Origin: Microcebus murinus
Taxonomy: Eukaryota; Chordata; Mammalia; Primates; Cheirogaleidae
DNA length: 64,000 nucleotides
NCBI RefSeq assembly: GCF_040939455.1
Contig: NC_134120.1
Location: forward strand, 60,493,501 to 60,557,500
Direction of reading: 5' to 3'
Position numbers and translations under genes: made by a program. Numbering within the stretch: position 1 is the stretch's first letter; each line of letters opens with the position of its first letter. Under the pieces are notes generated by a model, which saw only the letters and a program-made list of their open reading frames with translations, was not told the origin of the DNA and made no database searches. Below are positions 10,614 through 23,400 of this stretch, piece after piece.

Positions 10614-13440
10614 ATGGCAGCCCCTATCTTCCTACCCTTCTCTCCCAACCCTGTGGTCTGTGCTGTCCCCAGGGTCGTCCTCTTTGAGCCATGTGCAGGG
10701 GAAGGGAAAGGGTTAGAAGAAAGCTCTTACTCTTCCAAGACAGCTTCTGCTCTGTGGCCCTGGCAGGTGTTTAAAGGGCTGACTATTCCCTCAGGGGAAA
10801 CATGTGGCTTCCTCAGAGGCCTGCAGTCCCCAGCTTCTCCTTCTGAGGCAGCCGTGCCACCTTTTGTAGCCTCTGGAGATCCAGTGTCCCCTTGCAGTTT
10901 CCTGCTACTTGGTACCTTTCTCCTCACCTCCGTGGCCCTACTGGGTAAGACTCAGGAAAGCCCTGCTCAGGGCTCTCTTAACACAGGGAGCTCCTGCTGT
11001 CTTTTGCCTCAAAACAGCTGCAGCAGCGAAGACTTGCCCTGTTCCACCCCTGTTGCAGTGGTCGGCACTTTTCTTATCCTGTAGAATTTCTGCACGAGTT
11101 GGGCTTGGTTCTCTCTGCCCCTCCTAACTGTAATATTCATTTCTTGCTGTCTCTAGGTAGGTCTCTGCTGGAGCTGCCCACCGGGAGTCTCTTGAGGCGA
11201 GGCGGCAGAAAGCCTCAAAATGCCACTTCCTGTTTTCACGGGCAGCCTTGTACTCACACCACTCCTTACTCCAAATGAACCTCCACAGTTGTCTCTTCTC
11301 TCCATTCTGTTAACCCTTTTTAGTTTTTCAAGTGGATGAAGCTACTCTGAGTAGTTGTCAGGAATCAAAACTATTTTTTAAAGTTATTTTCTTATAAATT
11401 CTATGTATTGCTGTCTTTTTCACACTGGCTATGAAACTTGAGTAAAATATAAGGCAGAGAGAAATGATGATAAGAACCAAGATATTGGTTCTTATGTATC
11501 CAAGGCAGTTGGTTACTCAGTAAGAACCTTTTTGGGGTAGCTTCTGTCCATGCCTCTGAATGAAAAGTGAGTCATAATAAGGTAACAGATCACAAATGAG
11601 CAAGAAGGCAAAGGATGAATTGCAAAGAAAGGCACCATGAAAGAAACCAAAAATTTGGTAACAAATTCATTCCATTTGAATAGAAGTTGAATGGCACTTC
11701 AGGCAATGAGGTGAAAGATTATTTCTGTATTTGTCATTAACCACTCTCTGTCGGTTCTCTGTGTGACTCCTCAAGATGTCCATCTGCTGTTAAACAGCAA
11801 CACTCCATAGTGTTGCCTTCAAGACAGACAGCCATTGCCTTCAAGAAACAATGAGATATCCAGGGCTCTCCAATTTTATTTTCCCTTCCACTAATCATGC
11901 TGAGATTAAGAGAGACTTTTTCTTAGTAAAGAGTAGCCTTCCTCCCTGCACTGGCATGCTTCCTTTCCATTGGTTTGGAGGTTATTACTGATGCTCTTTG
12001 TCATGCCTTGGACTGAGCATGTTGAGGTGGTCAGGACAGGGTGCTGGGGCACACTCAATGTGTTTCAGTGTTTTCTACCATCAGTCTGATTCATTGGGTA
12101 GGGAGAGTTTTACATACTATAACATTGAATAATTTTATGCTAATCCATACCTAAATTTAAAAGTCACAAGTGAAAATTACCAGGCGGGTGAGATTAGGAA
12201 AGGAAGATTGATCTGGGTAATTTAGGATTGAACAGAAGCAAGAAGGATACACACAGGATACATGAAAGAGTGGATTCCTAGGCACTCTGAGTCTGTAGCT
12301 CAGAGGGTGACACAGGAAGGACAGGAGGTAGACAAGTAGCCTAAGGTGGTGTTTATTTTGTGCATGGTTAAATCTCTAGCAGTTGCCAAATGTTACATTC
12401 AGTTAATATCTCTCCAAAGATCCCAGTGTGTGATCTTTGAATCAAATATGGAATGTCTATATTTTCTTTAACCCACATAGAATTTTTAGAATTGGGGATT
12501 TTCTTTTTAAAAATTGATATCTCTAGACTCTTATAAGTCACTGGTATAACTAAGCTGATGTTCATCCAACACACTAATCTACTGGAGGTAAATTTTAAAT
12601 AGTTTCCAGTCCTCGCAATTGCCTACCCCCTCCTGCTCCACCTGCGGTATATGTCCAACTTACTTGTCCTCTGTCTGCAGGCATGTGAGATTGGACCTCA
12701 TGTCTCTGCTGTCTAAACAGGGATCTTGTGTCATATGACTCTGTGGCCCCTTCAAATCCAGACAGTTCCAGTAAGGCCCATGAGGAATCTGCAGGTTTCT
12801 CTGCTTTTTGTTGCAAACTCTTTCATGTCCTTCCTAGATGGAAGCTTGGCATATCTTATAAATCTGAATAACATGAACTTGGCCAACAGAAACATGGTGA
12901 CAAAAATCCCATAGACTGGTGGAGAAAAGAACTCATCTTTATTTTCTTTGACTACTTTAAAGTGTTTATTACAAGGGTCAACTGTGATGAGAGTCACTTT
13001 TACTCTTTTAAATCATAGTAATTGAATCTCACAGTGTCACTACGAGGTAGTTAGAGAAGATATTAATAGCCTTATATTATAACCAACTAATTAGCCTGTA
13101 TTATGTCAAATAGCATACAAGTGGCAGAAATCCAGGGCAACTAGCTATAAATCCCTTGCATTTCCCACCACATAATGTCTTCCCTACAGAAACTGTTCAT
13201 ATTCTTCACTGGGGTTATGATATAAAAGTGGTGGTGAAGATAAAGGGATTAATTAGAACAAAAGGAATTAATTCATCAGGGACTTTGGAGAAGTTCCTGG
13301 AATTGGATAAAACAAAGAATCAATGATAATGTTAAAGTCATTATCATTATTATAACAATAATGGATGAATTTACTAAATGATTCTTATTTAGAAAAAATA
13401 AGTTAGAGAAACTTGGTAATACTGTGCTGTAGGCTTGAAC
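10614..13440. other. Intergenic, no gene recognised
   Basis: The first 500 bases are GC-richer, with overlapping open frames on both strands (156 aa plus, 66 aa minus) and no recognisable family. The rest is mixed unique sequence. A minus-strand frame at 12752-12997 (81 aa) contains a hydrophobic stretch (GIFVTMFLLAKFMLF), but I cannot connect it to any gene. Confidence 0.4.
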
Positions 13441-13449
13441 TATTGAACA

Positions 13450-13630
13450 TGAACTCAAGAGGCCTCTGTTCAACTCCTGGTTCAACTACACTTACTACAT
13501 GTGTAAACAGAAAGATCTTTAACCTTTCTGGGTCATAGTTTACTCATCTATAATATGAGAATAACAATATCACAACATTACTCTTTTCACAGGATTAAAA
13601 TCTTAAAAATTATAAAAGATCATACAGGTG
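13450..13630 (+). mobile_element. MIR SINE fragment
   Basis: Decayed MIR wording in forward order: ttcaactcctggttc, cttactacatgtgt, cctttctgggtcatagttt, then ctcatctataatatgagaataa. Boundaries are approximate. A second MIR in the opposite orientation follows at 13680. Confidence 0.75.
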
Positions 13631-13679
13631 AAAGTAAATTTAAACTGTTATTCACTAGATTATAATAATGATAATGGTA

Positions 13680-13930
13680 GTAGCAAGAATAATGGTAACA
13701 TTTCTCAAGTGCACACTGTGAGTTTAACAATGTGCAAAGTCACCTTGCATGCATTACCTTATTTTATATTCATAATAATCTCTGAGGTTGTTCATGTTAA
13801 AGCCCCATTTTACAGAGTAGAAAGATGAGACTTACAGTGACTTAGTCATAAGTTCAAGGCCATATGCCCAGGTTATGGTAGAACCAGGACTCAAAGTCAG
13901 AACTCATTGTCCCTAAACTATCATACAACA
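13680..13930 (-). mobile_element. MIR SINE fragment
   Basis: Reverse-complement MIR wording: gcattaccttattttat, ccccattttacagagtag, then a decayed 'caaggtcaca/agtggcagagccaggattc' segment read as caaggccatatgcc and gaaccaggactcaaa. Boundaries are approximate. Confidence 0.85.
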
Positions 13931-14998
13931 ATGCCTTTATTATTTTAGGTGGCTATGTATATACTTATTTGTATTTTATCTCTCCTGGTGCCTGGTGCAT
14001 GACAGGCTCTTAGTAAGCATTTGCAGAGGGAAAGGAGGAGGTGGAGCTGTCGGAATGGAAGATATTCAGCAAAAACACGGCCAATCCTGATATTCAAGAT
14101 TGTAGAGAGGGTAGAAAATAGCAGTGTTCATCCCTAGGGTCATCATTATATACTGAAGTATCTTTTTTTATTTTAAAAAAAGCTGCCTAGAAGCTTGAAA
14201 GCATTTACGACCAGGTTCATGCTGATGGGCCTGAGTGGGGCACTCATGAATAGAACTGCATCTCCGCTTACCAGGCCCTTCCAACTAAAACCTGGCATCT
14301 GTAGACTGAAGACAAAGGAACACACTCACCATCACAGACATTTTTCAGTCTAACATGTTGAGTGTCACATTCTTCTCATGTTCTTTATCATCCATTTGAG
14401 GTCCTAGTATTGGGTGAGAGAGAAGAATTCTTGTGGAGAAGAAAAGGGAGGCTGTGCTAGGGCTGTCCAAGACACACAGCTCTCATCTCCTGTTATAAAC
14501 AAACCTGCTGCCAAAGCAGCCAAGACATGGAACTGTGCTTTCTCTGTGCCAAGGCTATTTATCAAGCCTCAGACTATGTAAACCTGACCTGCTACAACAA
14601 TAAGTTGTGACCAGGGAAACAAACTGGGGTTTGGCGAAATTGCCTGTGCTTCCTTTGCTTCCTCTTCCTACTGCTCTTCCTGCTTCAGCCCTGAAACCAT
14701 TTTGCTTTGTCTCACTCTTAGAAATGCTTTGGAGCACCAAAACTGTCCTGATTTTCTTCCCTCATTTTTCCCCCAGTGGTGGAGATGAGGCAATATCCTG
14801 GAGTCTTTTGGGAAAGGATCTGTAGTGGATCACAGGGCAATGCATATCTGGTGCACCCAGCCTTTCTATTAGCTAAGTCGATTTCTGGCACCTCTCAGCT
14901 GAGAGCCTGCCCAGCAGTGCCTGAAGACCAAGCAGGCTTTAATCTGTCTGTGTGGCTGGGAGTTCTTTCTGCCTGTCCTGAAGACTTTAGTTTATTAT
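13931..14998. other. Intergenic, no gene recognised
   Basis: Mixed unique sequence with only short, overlapping open frames. No exon or repeat that I can name. Confidence 0.4.
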
Positions 14999-15012
14999 TG
15001 CAGGCAGCTTTT

Positions 15013-15353
15013 TTGTTGTTGTTGTTTGGTTTTTTTGAGACAGAGTCTTGCTTTGTTGCCCAGGTTAGAGTGAGTGCCGTGGCGTCAGCCTAGCTCACAG
15101 CAACCTCAAACTCCTGGGCTCAAGCAATCCTGCTGCCTCAGCCTCCTGAGTAGCTGGGACTACAAGCATGCACCACCATGCCCGGCTAATTTTTTTACAT
15201 ATATTAGTTGGCCAATTAATTTCTTTCTATTTATAGTAGAGACGGGGTCTCGCTCTTGCTCAGGCTGGTTTCCAACTCCTGACCTCAAGCAATCTGCCCA
15301 CCTTGGCTTCCCAGAGTGCTAGGATTACAGGCGTGAGCCACCACGCCCGGCCG
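15013..15353 (-). mobile_element. Alu, strepsirrhine type
   Basis: A full dimeric Alu in reverse orientation: T-rich tail complement, gagacagagtcttgc, middle A-rich region complement, and the 5' end complement ccacgcccggcc. The right monomer carries the lemur/galago-type ggccaattaatttcttt segment. A perfect 14-bp TSD, tgcaggcagctttt, lies at 14999-15012 and 15354-15367. Confidence 0.97.
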
Positions 15354-15367
15354 TGCAGGCAGCTTTT

Positions 15368-15729
15368 ATACTATATGCCCAGGGAAGTGTGATGACCTCA
15401 CATGTCAAATCCACAAGCAACCCTCACTTGTTTACTCCATAGAAACATCCCTGAAGGAGGATCCCCACAGCAACCAATTAATAGAAAGTGAGGGGCCCTG
15501 GAGAGAAGAGATGGATAGCAAGGGAGCTGAAGTAGCTGAAGCAGTAACTCCTATTTCTCTAAGCTTCCTCTCAACTTCTAAAATTTGTAGGTGAATAAAT
15601 ATTTTATTAAATGCTTAGTAGTGTTTAAATGGTCACCAGCATTTTATTAGTTTATATAGAAGGAAAGAGAATGTACTAATGCTATTGGGGAACAGAAGAA
15701 GGAAAGAACCCAAAATAAAAGAAGGCAGA
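15368..15729. other. Unique sequence between two Alus
   Basis: No gene or repeat recognised. Confidence 0.4.
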
Positions 15730-15741
15730 CTCCCTAGTTCT

Positions 15742-16080
15742 TTTTTTTCTTTTTCTTTTTTTTTTTTTTTTTTTGAGACAGAGTCTTACTCTGTTGCCTG
15801 GGCTAGAGTGCCATGGCATCAGCCTAGCTCACAGCAAACTCAGACTCTTGGGCTCAAGCAATCCTTCTGTCTCAGCCTCCTGAGTAGCTGGGACTACAGG
15901 CATGCACCACCATGCCCAGCTAATTTTTTCTATATATTTTTAGGTGGCCAATTAATTTCTTTCTATTTTTAGTAGAGACAGGGTCTCACTCTTGCTCAGG
16001 CTGGTTTCTAACTCCTGACCTTGAGAGATCCACCCGCCTTGGCCTGCCAGAGTGCTAGGATAACAGCCACCACACCCAGC
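15742..16080 (-). mobile_element. Alu, strepsirrhine type
   Basis: A second reverse-orientation Alu of the same lemur-type structure, somewhat more diverged: the 5' end reads ccaccacacccagc, with a small deletion near it. The TSD is ctccctagttct at 15730-15741 and ctccctggttct at 16081-16092 (11 of 12). Confidence 0.95.
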
Positions 16081-16381
16081 CTCCCTGGTTCTAATAGCTT
16101 GCAGATTTTTTCTTGTATTTAGTAATAATAATAATAAGATATTTGGTATTTATAGTAGTGATTCTTGGCTAAATTTACATAAATACTATAATTTTTCAAA
16201 AAATACTAAAATAAAGCTAGGTTGCAAAATTATGTACATTTGCTGATATGTCCTTTCATTTACCCAATCAAAATTAGCAAAATTTTCATCTTCATACAAC
16301 CAATATACAAATAATTTTTCTGGAGTAAGACTAGGGAGATAATATTCATTAACCATGTAGACACCTAATACTTTAAAAAAA

Positions 16382-19300
16382 AATCAGTTGAATACTGGAG
16401 GAAAATATGCCTGGCCTGGCCAGAAATCTAGACATCTAGATACAAGAAGCACACAGAACTCTTGGGAAGCTCAATGTGAAAAGACAATCACCACATCACA
16501 TAGTTATTAGCTAACCAAAGTAAACATGAAAGAAGCAATCCTCTGAGCAGTGAAGCAAAAGCAGCAAATAACCTACAAAGAAAAACCTAACAGACTAACT
16601 TCAGACTTCTCAAGTGAAACTTTACAAGCCAGAAGGGACTGGGTGCCTATCCTTAATCTACTAAAACAGAATAATGGCCAACCTAGAATTCTCTACCTGG
16701 CAAAATTAAGCTTCTTCTATGAGGGAGAAATAAAGACCTTCCCAGACAAGCAAACTCTGATGGAATTTGTGAAGACTAGGCCAGCCATACAGGAAGTACT
16801 CAGACTTGCATTACACATAGAACAGCACATTAGACACTCTCCAAAGTAAAATCACTCAAGAGTTAAAGTCTAGAACCTGGTCTCCAAGATGGCTCAAGGA
16901 GTAAAACAAAACAATAGGAATTTACCTAACAATATGAACAGAAATCTACCTCAAATATCAATCTTCTCAATAATTGTGAATGGTTTGAATTTTGCTCTAA
17001 AGAGACATAGACTGGCAGAATGGATAAAGATCCACAAGCCTAGTTTCTGCTGTCTACAAGAAACACATCTAACCCACAAAGATGCTTTCAGGCTCAAGGT
17101 CAAGGAATGGAAAACAATCCTCCAGGCAAATGGAAGTCAAAAGAAAGCAGGGGTAGCTATACTTATTTCAGATAACATAAGTTTTAAAATAGCTAAAGTA
17201 AGAAAGAACAAAGATGGCCACTATATAATGGTGAAAGGGAAGATCCAACAAGAAGAATTAACAATTCTTAACCCTTTGCACTTGGATGTTGAGTGTGACT
17301 TGACACAGTTAGCAAAAATTATAGAGATTCAAATTACTCTTTGAATGTATCAATAATTTGAAATATAAAAATCCAAATAAATAAGTTTGTATGAAAAGAA
17401 ACTCCAGTGTTTTATTCTACTGCCCTGCTTTGTAAAATCTGAGGTATTTAAAAAATTAAATCCCAAGTAGAATAAAGGAATCGAGAAAAAGCAAGCGAGT
17501 GTAAAGGGTTAATATTTATGCACCCAACTCAGGAGCACCCAGATACATAAAACAAACCCTGTATGATATAAATATCATGATAAAAAATAATGTCATAATA
17601 GTGGGGGACTTCAACACCCCATTGAATGAACTGGACAAATCTTCTAAACAGAAAATAAGCATAGAAAGAATGGACTTAAAAAGAGCTCTAGAACAAAAGG
17701 GTCTGACAGACCTCTACAGAGCATTCCACCCAAATAAAGCTGAATGTATATTCTTCTCATCAGCTCATGGAACTTTTTCCAAAATTGGTCTCCTACTAGG
17801 CCACAAATCAGACCTCCACACCTTCAAAAAAATAGAAATAATACCCTGTATCTTCCCAGATAATAGTGGTATAAAATTAGAGTTCAATTTCAACAGAAAT
17901 AGACACCACTTCACAAAATCATGTAAATTAAACAATTTATTGTTGAATCACTATTGGGTAAAGGAGGACATACAGAGATAAATAAACACATTCTTTGAAC
18001 TTAATGATAACGTGGACACAAGTTATCAAAATCTGTGGACTCAGCAAAAGCATTCCTGAGAGGTAAACTAATAGCATTAAATGCTCACATCCAAAAAGCA
18101 GAAAGCTCAAATATCAATAATCTAACAAACAGTCTCAAGGAAATGGAAAAGGAAGATCAAATCAAATTCAAACCTAGCATAGGAAAAGAAATAACTAAGA
18201 TCAAAGCAGAATGATCTCATTTCTAATGAAATTGAGAACAAAAGAAATATATGGAAGATCAATAAAACCAAAAGCTGGTTTTTCAAAAAGATAAACATAA
18301 TTGACAGCCCTCTTGCCAGACTGACAAGAACCTGAAGGGAAATGACTCTAATAAACTCAATTAGAAATGAAAAAGGAGAGGTCACAACAGACACCATGGA
18401 AATACAAAATATTATCTTTGAATACTATAAAAACCTATATTCCCCAAAATGTGGAGGAATGGACAAATTCCTGGAAACACACAACCTCCCTAAGTTCACC
18501 CAGAAGGAATCAGAATTTCTGAACAGACCAATATCAAGCACAGAAATTGGAGCAGTAATTAAAAACCTTCTAAAAAAGGAAAAGTCCCAGACCAGATGGC
18601 TATACTTCCAAGTTCTACCAAACATTCAAAGAAGTACTCATACCTATACTATAGAAATTATTCCACAACATTGAGAAAGATAGTATGTTCTCTAACTCAT
18701 TCTATGAAGCCAACATCGCCTTGATACCAAAACCAGGAAAGAACACAACAACAACAACAAAAAAAGAAAACTACAGACCAATATCCCTCATGAATATTGA
18801 TGCAAAAATCCTCAACAAAATTTTAGCAAATCGAATCCAACAGCATATCAAAAAAATAATTCACCAAGACCAGGTGGGTTTTATAACAGAGATGCAAGGC
18901 TGGTTCAATATATGCAAATCTATAAATGCAATTCACCTCATAAATGAAAGCAAGAACAAAGACCATATGATTCTCTCAATTGATGCAGAAAAAGCATTTC
19001 ACAAAGTCCAGCACACCTCCATGATAAAAACTCTGAGCAAAATAGGCATGGACAGGATGTAGCTTAAAATTATCAAAGCCATATATGATAAACCAATAGC
19101 CAATCTCATTCTGAATGGGGAAAAATTAAAAGCACGCCTGCTTAGTATTGGAACCACACAAGGTTGCCCAGTATCTCCACTTCTATGCAACATAGTGCTA
19201 GAAGTGCTTGCCCGAGCAGTCAGACAAGAGAGGGGAATTAAGGGTGTCCAAATGGGGGCAGAAGAGGTCAAACTCTTTGCTGGTGATATGATATTATATC

Positions 19301-20456
19301 TAGAAAATCCCAAGGATTCAACAAAGAGACTCCTGGAATTGATAAATAAATTCAGTAAAATCAATGCACACTAATCAGTGGCATTCTTACACGCCAATAA
19401 CAGTCAAGCTGAAAATCAAATCAAAGACACAACACCTTTAACAATACCATCAAATAAAATTAAATATTTAGGAATATATTTAATGAAGAAGGTGAGAGAC
19501 CTATGCAGGGAGAACTACAAAACAATGAGAAAAGAAATTGTAGAAGATGTGAGCAGATGGAAAACCCTACGATGCTCATGGATTGGCACAATCAATATTG
19601 TTAAAATGTCTATATTACCTGAAGTGATCTACAGAATTAATGAAATCCCTATCAAAATATAATAATCATTCTTTCCAGATCTAGAAAAGATAATTCTACA
19701 CTTTGTACAGAACCAGGGAAGACCTCATATAGCCAAAGCAATCTTAAGCACAAAGAACAAATTGAGAGTCTTCAGTCTGCCAAACTTCAAGTTTGCTACA
19801 AGGCTATAGTAACCAAAACAACATGGGACTGGCACAAAAACAAAGTTGTAGACCTTTGGGACAGGACTCAGAACCCAGATATAAAACCATCCTCATATTG
19901 TCATCTAGTCTTTGACAAAGCAGACACAAATATACACTGGGAAAAAGAATCTCTATTCAATAAATGATGCTGGGAAAATTGGATAACCATATATAGGAGA
20001 TTGAAACTGGATCCACACCTCTCTCCTCTCATAAAAATAAACTCATGATGGATAACAGACTCAGACCTAAGGCATGAAACCTTAAGAATTCTAGAATAAA
20101 ATGTTGGGAAACCTCTTATAGACATCAACCTAGGCAAAGAATTTATGAAGAAGACCCCCAAAGCAATCACAGCAGCAACAGAAATAAATAGGACCTGATC
20201 AAATTACAAAGCTTATGTATAGTCAAGGAAACTATCAATAAGTGAATAGACAAGTTACAGAATATGAGAAAATATTTGCATACTACACATCTGATAAAGG
20301 GATGATAAAAAGAATCTGTATAGAACTTAAGAATATTAAAGAGAAAAAAAATCAAACAACCCCATAAAAAAGTGGGCAAAGGACATTAATAGAACCTTTT
20401 CAAAAGAAGACAGACTAATGGCTAGCAAACATATAAAAAAGTGCTCAAGAGAATGT
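16382..20456 (+). mobile_element. Older L1, 5'-truncated, decayed
   Basis: It starts inside ORF1 at the EENxPGLAxN block and continues through the ORF1 C-terminus (to about 16848), the ORF2 endonuclease (from 16889), RT (about 18340-19660) and part of the C-terminus to the KHIKKCS block near 20450. Many stops and frameshifts are present. The RT box reads FAGDM instead of FADDM (around 19280). The endonuclease part is interrupted by a piggyBac-type element at 17272-17508. The 3' end is missing: a full-length L1 begins at about 20457, and the L1 sequence beyond it at 32450 is not its continuation, because it overlaps this piece by about 200 bp of L1 coordinates. Confidence 0.9.
17272..17508. 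mobile_element. piggyBac-type non-autonomous element (MITE) with TTAA TSD
   Basis: A 237-bp insert interrupts L1 ORF2. It is bounded by TTAA at 17268-17271 and 17509-17512, and removing it with one TTAA restores the continuous L1 phrase acaattcttaatatttatg. The termini are imperfect inverted repeats: CCCTTTGCACTTG at the left and, on the complement of the right end, CCCTTTACACTCG (11 of 13). The TTAA target and CCC..GGG ends are the signature of piggyBac transposons. No transposase frame is present, so it needs an enzyme in trans. Among primates, recent piggyBac families are known from mouse lemur. Family assignment beyond the superfamily is inference. Confidence 0.88.
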
Positions 20457-23400
20457 TGGGGTGGAGCAAGATGGTGGACGAAAAAAACCTCCAGCCAGAG
20501 TGTCTCTGCAAAAAACACAGATTTTAGAAGAAAGTAGAAGAAATAAGCAAGCAGACAAGCACACATCAGACAAGGGTAGGAAGGATGGGTACCTGAGACT
20601 ACAGGAGACTCCATGGGAGGGGGTTGTGGAGGAGAACTGGAAGAAGAGAGCTGCCAAGAAGCTTGGAGACCAGCGACAAGGGTAGGTGGAGTGGTTAGCT
20701 TTCCCCTCCCTTGCATCTTAGACTGCTGGTGGGCTCCCCAGCAGTTGGAGAGACCTGCAGACACCAGCCCAGAGATGGCCGCCACCAGTGAGCATGTAAG
20801 CATGTTGTGGACATGGCACCAGGCTCCCAACTCCCTCAGGGCACCTCCCTGTGCACAAACCCGAGCTGCTCGGCAGGCACCATATTGCCTCCTTCTCCCC
20901 TGCCCCGACCCTATCTGTGGCTGCTGAGAGAGGCAATTTAGGCACCACCTAGAGACATCTCCAGGGAACGGATCCTTTCCTTTTGGGTCTATACAGCAGA
21001 CTGAGGGGTACTCAGACAGTGAGCTCCCTATCTGCCAGCCATCCCAGGTAATGTTGGCCTGGTGACTCCAGGAGAATGGGGAAGATCCTGAGGCTGAGAG
21101 ACATCAACTCAGCTTGGGGTCCCCAGGGGTGAATAAGGACTGACACTCCTCTCCCTGGTGGGATCAGGGATTGAATTCCAGGGTCCAGAGTTCAGACCTG
21201 CAGACCAGATCCTGTGCACCCAGGTCTTGCATTGCCCCAGATATTTGAGAACAAGCACAGAAAGGATATTTGTGAACGAGCCTACTAAAGTGAGTGTGCC
21301 TTCAGGGGCAGATCAGCGTGCTTGAGGGCAATCCTCCTCCCACGGGAGGGCCATGTGCCCAGCCCAGACTGTGATCTTGCACAGGGAACCTCCCGGCCCA
21401 CATCACAGCCAGAGGAGACCCAGTGGTATGAGGTCAGGCCTGCTGGCAGAGGCCCAGGAGAAGCCTCAGAGTTGGGGAGGGTGGAAAGGAGGGAGGCCTG
21501 CTCCGGACAGCAGGTCTCAGACAGCCCCACCCCCACATGCAGACTTTCAGGCTGAGCGGGGCCATTCCAGCCTCTCCCTGAAAGCTTTGCCCAGAAGCAG
21601 AGAACAAACCTTTGACCCCCGCTAACAGCATTGGTGGTGCTTGAGGGAAGGATCACCTGACCCAGCTCTGCCTAGACTCATTCCCAGATCAGCCCTCACA
21701 GAGGTGGAAAATAAGGACACAGCTGGAAGTCCCAGGGCCCCACCCACCACCTGAGGCACCAGAATGCCTCTCCAGAGGAACAAGAACTGGTTACAGGACC
21801 TAAAAACAACAACAAAAACAACAGCTTGCTCCTCCAAGCAAGTGCCACCTACTGACAGGGAGGTCATTCTGCACACACTTTTATGGCATCTACTGACTCA
21901 TAATACAGGGTGTGGTCGACTCTCACCCACAAACACCACCTACTGGCTCAAGACTAAACAGGGTATGTCATTATCAAAATGAAAATCTAAAGGTAAGAAG
22001 TCACAACTGATCCAGATGGGAAGAAATCAGTGAAAGAATTCTGGAAGTATGAAGACACAAACAGAAAGCACACCCCCAAAGAGGAACACCACCCCTTTAG
22101 AAATGGACATCAACCAAAATCAGAACACTAAAATGACAGAAGAAGAATTTTGAACATGGATTGTAAGAAAATTCAATGACTTGCAAGAAAAAATGGATGA
22201 CTAACACAAAGAAACCACAAAAAAATCCAGGATCTGGAAGAAAAATTCACTAAAGAAATTGAAATAATTGAGGAAAATCAAACCAAACTCCTAGAAATGA
22301 AGAATCTATTCAGGGAACTACAAAGCACAGGGGAAAGCCTCAAGAACAGGGTAGATCAAACAGAAGAAAGAATCTCAGAGATTGAAGATAACATTTTCTA
22401 ATTAATTCAGTCACAGAGATAGAGCAGAGAAATAAGAGAAAAGAGCAAAGCCTACAAGAAATGTGGGATGATGTGAAGAAACCTAATGCAACGGTTATAG
22501 GGATTCCAAAAGGGGAAAAGGAAAACACTCAAAGATAGGATAAGATATTTGAAGATATAATAGAGGAAAATTTCCAAGGCCTTGCTAAAAATCAAGATAT
22601 ATAAGTACATGAAGCTCAAAGAACACCTGGGAGATTCAATGCAAACAGGAAGACACCATGACATGTAGTCATCAGACTGACCAAAATATGATCTAAAGAG
22701 GCCCTTCTACAAGCTGTAAGGTGAAAGAAGCAAGTAACATACAAAGAAAGACAATCCGAATAATGCCAACTTCTCTACTGAAACCTTACAAGCAAGGAGA
22801 GACTGGGGCCCCATTCTAACTTTTCTGAAACAGAATAATGCCCAGCCTAGAATCTTGTACTCTGCAAAACTAAGTTTTGTATACGAAGGATAAATCAAGA
22901 CATTCTCAGATAAGCAAAGAGTGAGGGAATTCACTAAGACAAGACCAGCCCTCCAAGAAGTACTCAAAACATTGTTACCCACGGATCAGCACAAGAAACA
23001 CTCACGAATGTAAATCTACTCAACAGCTAAAGATCAAAGCCCAGATACCACAATGGCTCAAGAGAGAAAACAAAGCAACAAAGTTCAACCCATCAAAATG
23101 AACAGATATCTGCCCCACCTATCAGTGCTCTCCATAAATGTAAATGGCTTGAACTCCCCACTCAAGAGGCATATTCTGGCTTAATGGATAAAAAAATACA
23201 AGCCAAGTATCTGCTGCCTTCGAGAAACACATCTAACATGCAAGGATACATTTAGACTAAAGGTAAAGGAGTGGACAACAATATTTCAAGCAAACAGAAG
23301 CCAAAAGAAGGTTGGCATGCCGTTTTTGTTTTCAGGTAACTTAGTTTTTAAAATAAACAACAGTAAAAAAAGACGTAGAAGTTCACTATATAATGGTGAA

